Positions 15,890-24,167 of a DNA stretch of 48,665 bases are shown in pieces (the stretch's first letter is position 1; each line of letters starts with the position of its first letter). The DNA is from JADKCL01 sp031415375 (lineage in GTDB: Bacteria > Bacteroidota > Bacteroidia > J057 > JADKCL01). The translations under genes were made by a program, and so were the position numbers. Below the pieces are notes generated by a model, which ran no database searches, was not told the DNA's origin, and worked only from the letters and a program-made list of their open reading frames with translations. The stretch covers positions 1 to 48,665 of the forward strand of contig JANORP010000010.1 in the NCBI GenBank assembly GCA_031415375.1, given 5' to 3'.

Positions 15890-16765
15890 TCAAATGTGTC
15901 GCTCAGCATGGTAGCTGGAGCGCACCAATGGCCCGCTTTCAACATACTTGAATCCTAGCGAGAGTCCTTTCTCCTTGTAATGGGCAAAAAGGTCTGGATG
16001 AATGAATTCATGAACCGGCAGGTGCATTTTGGTGGGTTGCAGATACTGACCGATGGTGAGTACGTCACATCCATGGTGCACGAGGTCGTTCATGACCTCA
16101 TACATTTCCTCAGTTGTCTCGCCCAAACCCACCATCACGCCCGATTTCGTGCGAATGCCAGCCGCCTGAGTGCGCTGGATTTGCTCCAAGCTGCGTTCAT
16201 ACCTAGCTTGTGGACGCACCCGCCTGTAGAGGCGCTTGACGGTTTCCATATTGTGAGAAATCACCTCAGGAGCGACATCGAGCATCTGTTGCAAGGCATC
16301 CCAGTTTCCTTTTACATCGGGAATCAGGGTTTCAAGTGTGGTCGAAGGGCTCAGGCGCCTCACCTGACGCACTGTTTCTGCCCAGATTTCCATACCGCGA
16401 TCTGCAAGCTCGTCACGGTTCACCGACGTAATCACAGCGTGTTTCACTTTCATCAATTGGATTGCTTCGGCGACACGCAGCGGCTCATCCAAGTCCAGCG
16501 AAAGCGGTCGGCCCGTTGCAACAGCACAAAATCCACATGAACGCGTGCAGACATTCCCCAAAATCATAAACGTTGCGGTCCCGGCACCCCAACATTCACC
16601 CATATTCGGGCATCGGGCACTCTCGCAGACTGTATGTAGCTTGTGCTCGTCTATGATACCGCGCACATCGGTAAAGGTCTTGCCATAGGGTAGTTTTACC
16701 CTGAGCCATTCGGGACGTTTGCCGTCGCCTGGTAGATTTTGACTGATGACGGGGAGCTCTATCAT
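15890..16765 (-). CDS. lipA: Lipoyl synthase
   Basis: A radical-SAM enzyme that inserts two sulfurs at C6 and C8 of protein-bound octanoyl groups to make lipoyl cofactors for 2-oxoacid dehydrogenases. With the ATG at 16765 the protein is 291 aa. The auxiliary cluster ligands are C47, C52 and C58 (CESARCPNMGEC), the radical-SAM CxxxCxxC is C73/C77/C80 (CTRSCGFC), and the C-terminal RSSYHAE with its conserved Ser is present. The frame extends to 16789, but that start would overlap the upstream gene, while the ATG at 16765 begins 7 bases after that gene's stop. It is likely co-transcribed with the outer-membrane protein at 16773-17495. No lipB is in the window. Confidence 0.96.
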   Translation of the reverse strand: MIELPVISQNLPGDGKRPEWLRVKLPYGKTFTDVRGIIDEHKLHTVCESARCPNMGECWGAGTATFMILGNVCTRSCGFCAVATGRPLSLDLDEPLRVAEAIQLMKVKHAVITSVNRDELADRGMEIWAETVRQVRRLSPSTTLETLIPDVKGNWDALQQMLDVAPEVISHNMETVKRLYRRVRPQARYERSLEQIQRTQAAGIRTKSGVMVGLGETTEEMYEVMNDLVHHGCDVLTIGQYLQPTKMHLPVHEFIHPDLFAHYKEKGLSLGFKYVESGPLVRSSYHAERHI

Positions 16766-16772
16766 GCTGTAT

Positions 16773-17495
16773 TTACCAAATATTCCCAACTAAAATTTCG
16801 ACTGAACCGCCAACAAAAAGCTGTTTGTTGGGACTCTCGCCAAGCAGAGGCAGTTTTTTTGAATAAACATCTGCAAACAGACTCAGCTCTACGGCCCGAA
16901 TATAGGCGGTTCCAGCCGACAAATCGACCTGCGTTCCGAGTTTTACCCGCGCGCCAGGTATGAGCTTCATGGCGTTCATCCCAAGAAAATAATCAGCCGA
17001 TCCATAAATGTTGCTATAGTTATAAAGCAAGGGGTCATAGGGATGCACTTCGACCAAAGCTTGATTGCCATTGAATGGCACCGCAACCTCCACATAATAG
17101 GGCTTGAGCAAAGCAAGCAAGGGACCTGCTGAAAAGGTCGCTGACATACCCACTCGGTTGAACAAGTTGCGAGCGATGAGACGGCGCGAGATACCGACCG
17201 TCGGCGCGATCACATAGCAGAAGTTTTGCTTGTCAAACACATAGTTTTTGCCGCCTTGGTCAGAGTATGCACTCTTGATCTTGAGTTCTTTGGGATTTTT
17301 ATAAGACGACATGGAAAGGCTCAAAAAGAAATCTTTGTCAGTCCTGGGCACGATGTACCTCACATCGAATCCAAATCCAAAAGAATGCACAAAACCCCCA
17401 AAGGCAAGCCCTCCTGTCGGTGTGGCTGGCTTTTGTTGCGACCAGCCCCACAGGGGCAAAAAGAGCAAGACCGTGATCAAGAACCGCTTTCCCAT
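16773..17495 (-). CDS. Outer-membrane beta-barrel-like protein of unknown function
   Basis: A 240-aa exported protein. Residues 1-20 form a signal peptide (MGKRFLITVLLFLPLWGWSQ). The rest alternates short amphipathic strands with many aromatic residues, has no Cys-rich or catalytic motif, and ends in a hydrophobic residue pattern (SVEILVGNIW, terminal Trp), as expected for an outer-membrane beta barrel. It is 7 bases upstream of lipA and probably in one transcript with it. The functional link to lipoylation is not obvious. Family not recognised. Confidence 0.8.
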   Translation of the reverse strand: MGKRFLITVLLFLPLWGWSQQKPATPTGGLAFGGFVHSFGFGFDVRYIVPRTDKDFFLSLSMSSYKNPKELKIKSAYSDQGGKNYVFDKQNFCYVIAPTVGISRRLIARNLFNRVGMSATFSAGPLLALLKPYYVEVAVPFNGNQALVEVHPYDPLLYNYSNIYGSADYFLGMNAMKLIPGARVKLGTQVDLSAGTAYIRAVELSLFADVYSKKLPLLGESPNKQLFVGGSVEILVGNIW

Positions 17496-17543
17496 GCTGA
17501 AAAATTACGCAATTCACTTCATCTTATCAAGACCAAGTAATGA

Positions 17544-18053
17544 TCAAAATGTTCCGATCAGCTCCAGCTGAAAGGAAAGGGTCGCATTGGCTGGAATTTT
17601 TTTTGGGAGTCCATTTTTGCCCTTGCCGTCTCCATATCCCAAGCCTGGGGGGATGATGGCGATGGCTTTGCTGCCCAACCGCATTTTTTTGACCGCATCC
17701 TCGATACCCTTGATGACAGTGCCAGACCCTAGGGAGAACTCCAAGGGTTTGCCACGGCTATAGCTTTCGTCAAACACGCTGCCGTCGTCTAGCTTCCCTT
17801 GGTAGTGCAATTGTACATGCGTACCGTTGATCGGGTAGTCGCCGGGGCCATGAAATGCGATATAGAGCTGTAATCCATTGGGGTAGGTCACGATCTTTGA
17901 TGAATCGGTGATGGCCAGAGGCTGGAAAGTGAGGGCTGCGGCGGGCGTCTCATCCGTAAGGGCCTCTGCACGTGTGCATCCACCGATCACGGTACACAGC
18001 AGCATGAAAGCCATCACTCCGGCCCATACCTTATTATTAGTACTCAAGTTCAT
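17544..18053 (-). CDS. FKBP-type peptidyl-prolyl cis-trans isomerase lipoprotein
   Basis: A 169-aa protein with a lipoprotein signal peptide whose lipobox ends VIGGC (C26). The linker is followed by one FKBP domain (about residues 60-169) with the THVQLHYQGKLDDGSVFDESYSRG beginning, FSLGSGTVIKGIEDAV in the middle, and IPPGLGYGDG near the end. These are the usual prolyl-pocket elements. It should catalyse proline isomerisation or assist folding in the periplasm, anchored to a membrane. Its start overlaps the end of the upstream DHH phosphoesterase gene by 17 bases, so the two are an operon. Confidence 0.92.
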   Translation of the reverse strand: MNLSTNNKVWAGVMAFMLLCTVIGGCTRAEALTDETPAAALTFQPLAITDSSKIVTYPNGLQLYIAFHGPGDYPINGTHVQLHYQGKLDDGSVFDESYSRGKPLEFSLGSGTVIKGIEDAVKKMRLGSKAIAIIPPGLGYGDGKGKNGLPKKIPANATLSFQLELIGTF

Positions 18054-19089
18054 CTTTGTACTGCTCCAATAATTTCAAAAACTTGACTTCTGTTTCTTCA
18101 ATGTTCAAATCGACCTTGCCGCCTGATGCGTTATAGTGGCCACCACCATTGAAGTGCGCGGCAAACTCGTTGCAAGGAAATTTACCGATCGATCTGAAAC
18201 TGAGCTTAGTGCCTCTTTCTGATGATTTGAGCAACACACCAAAGTGGATGCCTTTGAGGCTCAAAGCATAGTTGACCAAGCCCTCTGTGTCGCCGGGGCC
18301 TAGGTCGAATCGTGCAGCCTCTGACCTGGTGACAGTCATATAGGCTGTGTGATATTCGGGCAGCACACGTAGCTTTTTGTAGAGCATGAACCCCAGAAAC
18401 CGGGTGCGCTTCTCTTCAAAATTGTCGTAAATCAGGTTGTGGATATGCCCGACCTCCAAGCCAGTCTCCAGCAATGAGGCCGCGATCAGGTGCACTGCAT
18501 TCGTCGTGGTGCTGAATCGGAAAGATCCCGTGTCGGTCATCAACCCCACATAAATATTCGCGGCGATATCCTGGTCCACCAACTCCCCAACACCCATTTG
18601 TAGAAAGAGGCGATAGACAAGTTCGGCAGTAGAGGATAGGCCTCCCACATGAAAGTTGTACTGCGCGAAATCTTCGGGATCCAGGTGGTGATCGATCAGC
18701 ACGCGCTCGGCGGGCGAGGCTATGATGTAAGCTTCGATGTCACCGCAGCGACGCAGCGCAGAGAAATCAAGGCAAAAAACCAAGTCGGCTGCCGCCACCA
18801 TTGCCGCAGCCTCTACGGGCTTGGCAGCTGCGTCGAGCACATCTGCCGTGCCAGGCAACCATGCTAGATATTGGTCAAAGGCGTTGGGGACAATGACTTT
18901 TGCATTTTTGCCCATCTTTTGCAGCATCAGGGCCAGCGCAATCGACGAGCCGATCGCATCTCCATCGGGATTGGAGTGGGTCGTGATCACGATCGGGCCA
19001 CAAATTTGCAGTTTTTGGAGGAGCCGCTCTACATCTTGCGGCTTGTAAAGGGTCAACTTGGAAGCGATTTCACTCAGCATAGGCCGCAA
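18037..19089 (-). CDS. DHH-family phosphoesterase (NrnA/oligoribonuclease type)
   Basis: A 350-aa cytoplasmic protein with a DHH domain and a DHHA1 domain. Metal-binding motifs are THSNPDGDAIGSS (H38, D42, D44), CLDFS (D108), the DHH triad D133-H134-H135, and D186 in LMTDTGSF. The C-terminal DHHA1 signature FNGGGHYNASGG (GGGH at 315-318) is intact. This is the NrnA-type arrangement, which degrades short oligoribonucleotides and/or 3'-phosphoadenosine 5'-phosphate. ATG at 19089 or at residue 4 (19080) are both possible. It is the first gene of a two-gene operon with the FKBP lipoprotein. Confidence 0.92.
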   Translation of the reverse strand: MRPMLSEIASKLTLYKPQDVERLLQKLQICGPIVITTHSNPDGDAIGSSIALALMLQKMGKNAKVIVPNAFDQYLAWLPGTADVLDAAAKPVEAAAMVAAADLVFCLDFSALRRCGDIEAYIIASPAERVLIDHHLDPEDFAQYNFHVGGLSSTAELVYRLFLQMGVGELVDQDIAANIYVGLMTDTGSFRFSTTTNAVHLIAASLLETGLEVGHIHNLIYDNFEEKRTRFLGFMLYKKLRVLPEYHTAYMTVTRSEAARFDLGPGDTEGLVNYALSLKGIHFGVLLKSSERGTKLSFRSIGKFPCNEFAAHFNGGGHYNASGGKVDLNIEETEVKFLKLLEQYKDELEY

Positions 19090-19426
19090 AACTAATCAAA
19101 TTTTCGATGGACTCTTGGAGCTGATCGCGATGCAGTGCGGGACAATTTTGGCAATCGTGGTTTTATCGCGCGCCCGAGCGGTGATTGGAAATCCTAGGGT
19201 TGCAAATGGATAGCCATTTACGGATGCTCATGGAAGGGAGGTGGCGTCACTCCAAAGCAGCTAGGTTGAGTCCCAGTGACGCAATTGGGCAAGAGGCACC
19301 CGCTGGCCGATCATTGGTGGCGCTGAATTCCCGAAAATTAAAAAGTGAAAGGGGGAGGCGAAAAAAAGCTTGAATAGATCATGCCGCAGGAGTAATTTTG
19401 CCGCTCACAAAAAATTAGAAGCAACA
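19090..19426. other. Divergent intergenic region upstream of ndk
   Basis: About 340 bases between the divergent DHH phosphoesterase and ndk genes. A 62-codon frame at 19185-19373 has no recognisable features and ends just before ndk. It is judged spurious. No tRNA or riboswitch-like structure was recognised. Confidence 0.4.
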
Positions 19427-19846
19427 ATGAGCGGAAATCTCACATTTACCATCATCAAGCCCGATGCAGTGCGCAACGGGCATAGTGGCAAGATCATCGA
19501 CCAGATCATTCAAGCAGGTTTTCAAGTCAAAGCCATGAAAATGGTTTGGCTGAGCGATAAGACAGCAGGCGATTTCTACGGGATTCACCGCGAACGTTCA
19601 TTTTTCAAGGACTTGGTGGATTTTATGACCAGCGGCCCATGCGTGCCGATGATCTTGGAAAAAACCAATGCTGTGGAAGACTTCCGCACCTTGATCGGCA
19701 GCACCAATCCTGCCAATGCTGCTCCCGGTACGATCCGCAACCTCTTTGCAAAGTCCATCGATGCCAATGCCATTCATGGCTCAGACAGCGATGAGAATGC
19801 CTTGATCGAAGGTGCATTCTTCTTTGCAGCAATGGATACATACTGA
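19427..19846 (+). CDS. ndk: Nucleoside diphosphate kinase
   Basis: A 139-aa cytoplasmic enzyme that transfers the gamma-phosphate of ATP to NDPs/dNDPs through a phosphohistidine. The frame opens at 19370, but the ATG at 19427 gives the family's standard N-terminus (LTFTIIKPDAV, K11). The catalytic His is H117 in NAIHGSDS, and the nucleotide-site residues around R57 and the SGP loop (69-71) are present. Length is normal for bacterial Ndk. A strong terminator follows directly, so it is a single-gene transcript. Confidence 0.96.
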   Translation: MSGNLTFTIIKPDAVRNGHSGKIIDQIIQAGFQVKAMKMVWLSDKTAGDFYGIHRERSFFKDLVDFMTSGPCVPMILEKTNAVEDFRTLIGSTNPANAAPGTIRNLFAKSIDANAIHGSDSDENALIEGAFFFAAMDTY

Positions 19847-19865
19847 TTCGTCGATCGCCGACGAA

Positions 19866-19912
19866 AATGTCAAGCGCCCGCTACCCGATGGGGAGCGGGC
19901 GCTTGACGTTTT
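19866..19912 (+). terminator. Intrinsic terminator of ndk
   Basis: GTCAAGCGCCCGCT (19869-19882) pairs perfectly with AGCGGGCGCTTGAC (19894-19907) around an 11-base loop. Flanking A/T bases extend the stem, and GTTTTT follows. It begins ~20 bases after the ndk stop. Confidence 0.95.
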
Positions 19913-19975
19913 TGAGCAGCTATGCTGGAATTGCCGATCGAGAGGCGCGATGCATTACAAAGTAGCTGGAAAATT

Positions 19976-20002
19976 GGAAGCCCTCCGAGGGGGAGGGCTT
20001 CC
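19976..20002. repeat. GC-rich 11-bp inverted repeat
   Basis: GGAAGCCCTCC (19976-19986) and GGAGGGCTTCC (19992-20002) form a perfect 11-bp stem with a 5-base loop. It has no good T-run on the plus strand. It could be a second-line terminator or a dispersed palindromic element. Confidence 0.5.
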
Positions 20003-20068
20003 TTCTGCAAACTAACGAACGTAAAAAACAAACTTCTCTTATACAAAACTAGACACCCAAAACCTGGT

Positions 20069-20093
20069 GCTCCCCAAACAGGGAGCTATTTTT
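20069..20093 (+). terminator. Small terminator-like hairpin
   Basis: GCTCCC (20069-20074) pairs with GGGAGC (20081-20086) around CAAACA, followed by TATTTTTG. It lies ~220 bases past ndk and ~340 bases before the next gene. It may end a small unannotated transcript or read-through from ndk. Confidence 0.5.
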
Positions 20094-20427
20094 GAAGGAG
20101 TCCCCGCCTGCTCTTGTCCCCATGAACCAACTAGTAGATAGTCTCCAAGTTGGCAAAATGGCGGGAATCACGATGTGAATGCATCGCTTTTTTGGGCTTG
20201 CAATCTCTTGGACAACCAAATCTCAAAGATCTGATGCACAGCTTACAAAGGTTGTGCATTTCTAATGGTTGAACAAAAGTACAGATGAAGCACCGTGGAT
20301 GGAAATCTTTTTGTTCGCCATTATTAGAAAGATAAATTTCTGCAAAACTACCATAATGTATATCCAATGTCACCAAAAGTCCCTACATTCAACCTTTTGA
20401 GAGAATCTTGAAACGGTTAATAGGGTA
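20094..20427. other. Leader region of the helical-repeat gene
   Basis: No gene is supported here. A minus-strand frame at 20131-20376 is Cys/His-rich by chance composition and lacks a convincing start context. The promoter of the gene at 20428 should be here, but no clear TAnnTTTG box was pinned down. Confidence 0.35.
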
Positions 20428-21954
20428 ATGAGAAGTTCTGATTTTTTGTTTCGATTGATCAAATCCCTCAGCAAAGGAGATCGAAGGAATTTTAAGTTGT
20501 TCGCGCAGCTGCAGGATGGCGACAAGCAATATATCAAGCTGTTTGAGGCGATTGACAAGCAAGCTGAGTATGACGAAGAGCGCTTGTTGCAGCAATTTGA
20601 GGGTGAGAAGTTCACGAATCAGTTTTCTGTGGCCAAGAACTACCTCTACAACTATATCCTCAAGACACTCCATATTTTCAGGCGCGATGCCAAGACTGAG
20701 CTGAACGCGCTTTTGCATCAGGTGCAGATTTTGATGGGTAAAAACCTGTTTGAGCAAGCCCAAAAGCTACTGAGGAAGGCCAAGCACATGGCCGATCGGC
20801 AAGAGCGGTTTCCAGAAATGCTTGGCATTTTGGAAACTGAGCGGCTGCTCCTGCTCAAGCGGCAGCAGGCCAAAGAGTTTGAGAGCTTCATCGAATTGAT
20901 CCAAGAGAGTGAAAAGCAGACGGTGGACAAAATCGTGAACTTGATGAACTATGGGCACCTTTATGACCGCGTTTATCGTGTCATGAAACGTTCCCTATCC
21001 ATGCGGGAGCATGAGCAAGCTTCCACCATCGAGAATATCCTACAAAATCCCTTGATCCTGGATGCGGAGTTGGCACTATCGGTAAGGGCAGAGGTGAAGC
21101 GGCTTGAAGTGCTCACTGGGGCGACGCGGGTACTCAATGACGTGGAGGCACAACGTAAGCATTACCTGGACCTCGTCGCGACATACGAGCGCAATGAAGA
21201 CATCCGTAAGGAAAAATCGCTGGCCTATATTGGAGCTGTGAGTAATCTTGGGATGATAGAATACCGGCTCGGAAATAAGCTCGAATCGATCCAATGTCTT
21301 GATAAGCTGCGCAAGATCCCGATAGAAAGCCAAGAGGAAGAACTGTCGGTGCTAGAGCGGTATTTCAAGTTCAAGCTTGGACTCTGTGTCGAAATGGGAG
21401 CCATAGAAGAAGGCAAAACGGTGATTGCCGAATTTGAGCGAGAGTACCCAACCCACGAAGCGAGCATTACAAAGTCCATAGAATTAAGCATTTTCTATGT
21501 AATCGCCCTGTTTTACGTTTCTATCGGTGAGCCCGCAAAAGGCTTAGACTGGATCAATCGCATCTTGAATGAACCCAAAACGGAATTGCGAACCGACTTG
21601 CAGGCCATGGCCAGAATACTCAACCTCGTCATCCACTACCATCTGGGAGACTGGGAATATTTGGAGTATGGAATCAAGTCTGCCACACGTTTTCTGAGCA
21701 ATCGCGAACGCTTGTTCTTGTACGAGAAAACAATTCTGAAATATCTGCGTCAACTCTCCCTATTGGATCCTACTCGGTCCAAAGCCACGATCCTATTGCA
21801 ATTCAAGGCTGAAATCGAGAAGGTCATCGAAGACAAGTTTGAGCAACAAGGATTGTCCCTTTTCAATGTACAAAAATGGATCGCTTCGGAAATCGAAGGA
21901 ACATCAATGTGTTACATTGAAAGAGAGGGTCTGGGGCAAGGGCATGAAATGTGA
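20428..21954 (+). CDS. Cytoplasmic alpha-helical (TPR-like) solenoid protein
   Basis: A 508-aa protein without a signal peptide, almost entirely amphipathic helices. It starts MRSSDFLFRLIKSLSKGDRRNFKLFAQ, a beginning seen in a Bacteroidota family of helical-repeat proteins often present in several copies per genome. The helices have TPR-like spacing (for example the segments around 95-130, 255-300, 345-400). No catalytic motif is visible, so a scaffold or regulatory role is the most that can be inferred. The ATG at 20428 is well placed. The gene is convergent with the small secreted protein, with a GC-rich hairpin between them. Confidence 0.85.
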   Translation: MRSSDFLFRLIKSLSKGDRRNFKLFAQLQDGDKQYIKLFEAIDKQAEYDEERLLQQFEGEKFTNQFSVAKNYLYNYILKTLHIFRRDAKTELNALLHQVQILMGKNLFEQAQKLLRKAKHMADRQERFPEMLGILETERLLLLKRQQAKEFESFIELIQESEKQTVDKIVNLMNYGHLYDRVYRVMKRSLSMREHEQASTIENILQNPLILDAELALSVRAEVKRLEVLTGATRVLNDVEAQRKHYLDLVATYERNEDIRKEKSLAYIGAVSNLGMIEYRLGNKLESIQCLDKLRKIPIESQEEELSVLERYFKFKLGLCVEMGAIEEGKTVIAEFEREYPTHEASITKSIELSIFYVIALFYVSIGEPAKGLDWINRILNEPKTELRTDLQAMARILNLVIHYHLGDWEYLEYGIKSATRFLSNRERLFLYEKTILKYLRQLSLLDPTRSKATILLQFKAEIEKVIEDKFEQQGLSLFNVQKWIASEIEGTSMCYIEREGLGQGHEM

Positions 21955-21958
21955 GGAG

Positions 21959-21984
21959 ATGGCGGCCTCCTGCGAGGCCGCCAT
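21959..21984. terminator. Hairpin between convergent genes
   Basis: ATGGCGGCCTC (21959-21969) pairs perfectly with GAGGCCGCCAT (21974-21984) with loop CTGC. It lies 5 bases after the stop of the helical-repeat gene and 9 bases before the stop of the opposing small gene. T-runs are poor on both sides. Confidence 0.65.
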
Positions 21985-21992
21985 TCCAAATA

Positions 21993-22307
21993 TTACATAC
22001 CGTCATCGTCTAGCAAGACATCCAGGATACCGCCATCAAACGTGATGACGTAGTGGGAACCTACCGCGATTTCGGTGATTTTCATGGCCTTAGTGGAGCT
22101 GTACTGGTGCCAAGCTTCGGCAATGGACATGTTCCAATGTGGTGATGCATGGCCTTCAATCAACAATTGCAAAGTCGCATCGGTGATCATTCTCGCATCA
22201 ACCATGATAGGAGCCACGATAGCTTGTGGCTCAACATTCATTTTGGAAGCAGACATAGATGGTCCGCTCAGCAGCATCGCTGCAGAAATAAGGATAGAAT
22301 TCAACAT
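21993..22307 (-). CDS. Small secreted protein of unknown function
   Basis: The frame opens at 22355. The ATG at 22307 is preferred, because MLNSILISAAMLLSGPSMSASK then forms a signal peptide at the true N-terminus (104 aa; mature part ~80 aa). The mature region is acidic at its C-terminus (DVLLDDDGM), with a central HASPHWNMSIAEAWHQYSS segment and no Cys. No family recognised. It sits alone, with ~1 kb of apparently non-coding sequence upstream. Confidence 0.6.
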   Translation of the reverse strand: MLNSILISAAMLLSGPSMSASKMNVEPQAIVAPIMVDARMITDATLQLLIEGHASPHWNMSIAEAWHQYSSTKAMKITEIAVGSHYVITFDGGILDVLLDDDGM

Positions 22308-23142
22308 AATTTTCAACCAATTTAATTCAACAAATCCCGATGCTAATTTCTGCATCCATTTTGCTGCGAAAACTCATGCTTTCAACAAGATTTTTGCCAT
22401 CTGTCAATTAACTTATACGCATGAGGGGATGATTTTAATATTAATTCGTTGAATTTCAGTAGTCTGGGGATTTTTTTGTGTGAATCAACCTCTCTGGTGC
22501 TGCCTACAACCTGTTTTTTTCATCTACTGAAAATCACCATTAATATTAGAAAATGATGCGTTCGTCCGATATCATCGCAGGTCTTGAATGCGTATTTTTC
22601 CCATTTTGTTGAAAACCCTAAATTTTTCTTACACTAAAATTTGGGCATATCTTACTAATTTGACCTTCTTGTAGGCAAGATATAACGTAGGAATTTGGTC
22701 AATTTTGTAAGAAATGGGTATTTTTTGACTTGCTAAGATTGTCAAGTACCGTGGTTTGGTTTTTCAATTCTATGGGCTTTAAGCGCTGAGACTAGCTTCC
22801 ACGCTATGCGACTTGCTAGGTTTGAATCGGACTACGAGGCGAGGAGATTTGGTCAATGGCTTCATGGGAAATGTCTTAATTTACAGCAGTTTGTGCGTCA
22901 TGAAGTGCAAGCTATTGGGCAGAGTACGTTCGTTTTTTGAGGAAAGATCAATGCAATGTTTCGCTGTGTGTGAGTGCATGACCTGGCGCGAGCAATATTG
23001 CTCGCATGAGTTTCTTTCTAACGATTTGCCAGATCAAGCAGCATTGCAATCCAGCAATAGATGCATCTAAGGACACCCTTGGCCAAGGTCTATGACCTTC
23101 CTAGGGTAGGTAGGTGCAAGTGATCCTAGTATGCCAAAAACA
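22308..23142. other. Long AT-rich non-coding region
   Basis: More than 800 bases without a convincing gene. The part from 22380 to 22760 is strongly AT-rich with many T-tracts. An 8-bp inverted pair TTTCTTAC / GTAAGAAA (22625-22632 / 22707-22714) is present, but no compact fold is obvious. A plus-strand frame at 22813-23070 has no domain, signal or family look. It could hold a small RNA or decayed gene, but nothing can be asserted. Confidence 0.4.
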
Positions 23143-23171
23143 GCAAATCCCGCCAATTCTGCGGGATTTGC
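23138..23171 (-). terminator. Intrinsic terminator downstream of rsmE
   Basis: GCAAATCCCGC (23143-23153) and GCGGGATTTGC (23161-23171) form an 11-bp perfect stem with a 7-base loop. On the minus strand it is followed by CTGTTTTTGG, a usable T-run. It lies ~190 bases past the rsmE stop. Confidence 0.8.
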
Positions 23172-23359
23172 AACCAACTAAACCAAACTATGGAAATAAT
23201 CTTTATATTTTTTGAGGAAGCCTTACGGATACCTTCTCTTGTTCTATGGAACGAATTTAAGCAAATACTTGCTATGAATTCGAAATGATTTCGATTAGTG
23301 AGGCAAAATAAAGCATCAGTTGCGGCAATTGGGCGATGTGCAAAAAAGTGAGCGTTACG

Positions 23360-24067
23360 TTAGAATCCAAAATTGCTCTTCACGACACCCAGCAAGTGGA
23401 TGGCCGCAGTTTCAGATCGCAACCGGTTTTGGCCAAGCGAAACTGGTAGATACCCACCAAGTAGTGCCATGTCAAGTTCTTCCTGTGAAAAATCTCCTTC
23501 GGGGCCTATCAAAATGCTCGCCGAACTCACGGTTTGAAAAGCCTCTTGGTAAGTGGTGATCGGCTTTCCAAGCTCTGCATGTGCCACAAGTTTGAGGTCA
23601 GCCGTGGCTATTTCCATAGCCTGTTTGAGCGCCATGGGTTCATGAAGTTGGGGTAGCCGTGAGCGCATGCATTGCTTGAGTGCGGCGACCATGATCCGTT
23701 CCATGCGGTCGCGCCTAAATCCGGTCTTGACGGTGTGCTTGCCGATATAGGGCACGATGTCGGTCACGCCTAGTTCCACGGCCTTTTCAATAAGCCATTC
23801 AAATCGGTCGGGTTTGTGCAGCGGCGAGATCAGCAAATAGATACGCTGTGGCTTCTCGCCCCAATCTGCATGCCGCTCGACCACCTGCAGCTCCACCTGA
23901 TCGCGCGACATCATGCGCACCGTGCATAGGAGCATGGCACCATCGCCATTTACGGCCACGATTTCATCGCCGATTTTTTTGCGCATCACCTTTATACAGT
24001 GGTGTGCTTCTTCACCTGTGAGGTAGGCGATTTCTCCAGTGGTTTTCTCAATATAGAATGGCGTCAT
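23360..24067 (-). CDS. rsmE: 16S rRNA (uracil-1498-N3)-methyltransferase
   Basis: A 235-aa SPOUT-class methyltransferase that methylates N3 of U1498 in 16S rRNA with S-adenosylmethionine. The N-terminal PUA-like part has HHCIKVMRKKIGDEI. The C-terminal trefoil-knot motifs IGPEGDFS (187-194) and LGQNRLRSETAA (211-222), which form the cofactor pocket, are intact, and the conserved EKAVELGV segment is at 94-101. Length is typical. The ATG at 24067 is secure. It is transcribed alone, divergent from pckA, and followed by an intrinsic terminator. Confidence 0.95.
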   Translation of the reverse strand: MTPFYIEKTTGEIAYLTGEEAHHCIKVMRKKIGDEIVAVNGDGAMLLCTVRMMSRDQVELQVVERHADWGEKPQRIYLLISPLHKPDRFEWLIEKAVELGVTDIVPYIGKHTVKTGFRRDRMERIMVAALKQCMRSRLPQLHEPMALKQAMEIATADLKLVAHAELGKPITTYQEAFQTVSSASILIGPEGDFSQEELDMALLGGYLPVSLGQNRLRSETAAIHLLGVVKSNFGF

Positions 24068-24167
24068 AGCAATGCGATCTGGATAAATATAATTTTATTA
24101 ACGATCCAAACTACCTAACTTTGGCGCTTTAATTCAAATTATTATTCAGAGACTCAATTAATTGATT

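Noticed and set aside
19185..19373. Small frame just upstream of ndk
   Set aside because: Basic, low-complexity end and no family. Better read as part of the ndk leader.
20131..20376. Cys/His-rich minus-strand frame before the helical-repeat gene
   Set aside because: Looks zinc-finger-like at first sight, but the Cys spacing fits no known finger, and it overlaps the leader of the gene at 20428.
22625..22714. Inverted pair TTTCTTAC / GTAAGAAA as a structured RNA
   Set aside because: Only 8 bp with a long loop and weak inner pairing. Nothing to distinguish it from chance in AT-rich DNA.
22813..23070. 85-codon frame in the long AT-rich gap
   Set aside because: No recognisable features and no ribosome site or promoter. 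Chance is the simpler explanation.
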